Assembly (NCBI GenBank): GCA_009995705.1
Contig: JAADBR010000001.1
Location: 30,044 to 94,043, forward strand
Direction: 5' to 3'
Length of the DNA stretch: 64,000 bases
Origin: Microcystis aeruginosa W13-11
Lineage (GTDB): Bacteria > Cyanobacteriota > Cyanobacteriia > Cyanobacteriales > Microcystaceae
Position 1 is the first letter of the stretch; every line of letters starts with the position of its first letter. Position numbers and translations under genes: made by a program. Of the stretch, positions 63,922 to 64,000 are shown piece by piece. The notes under the pieces were generated by a model that did not search any database, was not told the DNA's origin, and saw only the letters and a program-made list of their open reading frames with translations.

Positions 63922-64000
63922 GTTTCAACACGGGTCGGAAAAGCGACGCGAGCGGATTTATCCGCCGTCCTAATGTCTGTCATGATGTGGGTCATTAATA

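Overview
The window looks like a chromosomal segment of a bloom-forming unicellular cyanobacterium, most probably Microcystis aeruginosa or a close relative. The supporting signs are HIP1 octamers (GCGATCGC), an inducible CO2-uptake NDH-1 operon (ccmR-ndhF3-ndhD3-cupA), a Ycf54-type chlorophyll cyclase factor, a cyanobacterial GrrM radical SAM enzyme, a Zam-type RNase II homologue, Uma2 endonucleases, toxin-antitoxin modules and a heavy load of small inverted-repeat elements and short tandem repeats. This assignment is inferred; no ribosomal RNA is present.

Layout. 1-2564: the 3' end of pstB, a decayed stretch with small gene remnants, a tRNA with anticodon CAU on the minus strand (probably tRNA-Ile2) and a small membrane protein. 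2597-6748: a CNNM/CorC-type membrane protein, lytic transglycosylase MltA and an orphan GrrM-like radical SAM/SPASM enzyme. 7017-24470: a surface-glycan island with a GT87-like membrane enzyme, GT2 and GT4 glycosyltransferases, an FAD mutase-like oxidoreductase, an HD-like protein, a sulfotransferase, a flippase and two alkaline-phosphatase-superfamily paralogues. A sulfotransferase-ParE-flippase segment was duplicated and then decayed, a GT4 gene carries an inserted element, and two Uma2 genes (one broken) lie inside or beside it. 24587-31831: ccmR and the CO2-uptake operon. An exported beta-carbonic anhydrase gene sits between ndhF3 and ndhD3 and is broken by a 93-bp miniature transposon. 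31893-45442: mostly housekeeping (fbp, DUF3153 lipoprotein, Zam-like RNase, a candidate 6S-like RNA, EbfC, PdxJ, Ycf54-like protein, a PLD/EF-hand/HhH lipoprotein and a dynamin-like GTPase). 45834-59876: a minus-strand block of two very large SPY/OGT-type glycosyltransferases (one fused to two FkbM methyltransferase domains), a Thr-rich repeat secreted protein (broken by the same 93-bp element), a 1422-residue probable outer-membrane barrel with Ser/Thr-rich repeats and a small exported protein. 60373-63271: an FGE-fold protein, an MntA/HepT module with a shortened HepT, another Uma2 protein and an AEC transporter. The right end is repeat-rich non-coding DNA.

How the genes work together. The CO2-uptake genes should form NDH-1MS with CupA under LysR control, and the broken carbonic anhydrase would have served the same complex. 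The glycan island encodes the steps needed to build, flip and decorate a surface polysaccharide. The most original block is 45834-59876, where intracellular O-linked glycosyltransferases and FkbM methyltransferases are encoded next to Thr/Ser-rich repetitive exported proteins. This suggests a surface-protein glycosylation system.

Two threads run through the window. A 93-bp element with TA target duplications is present three times, and removing it restores two reading frames exactly. Segmental duplication and decay have also reshaped the glycan island. All functional calls come from reading the sequence and remembered family features; no database search was run.
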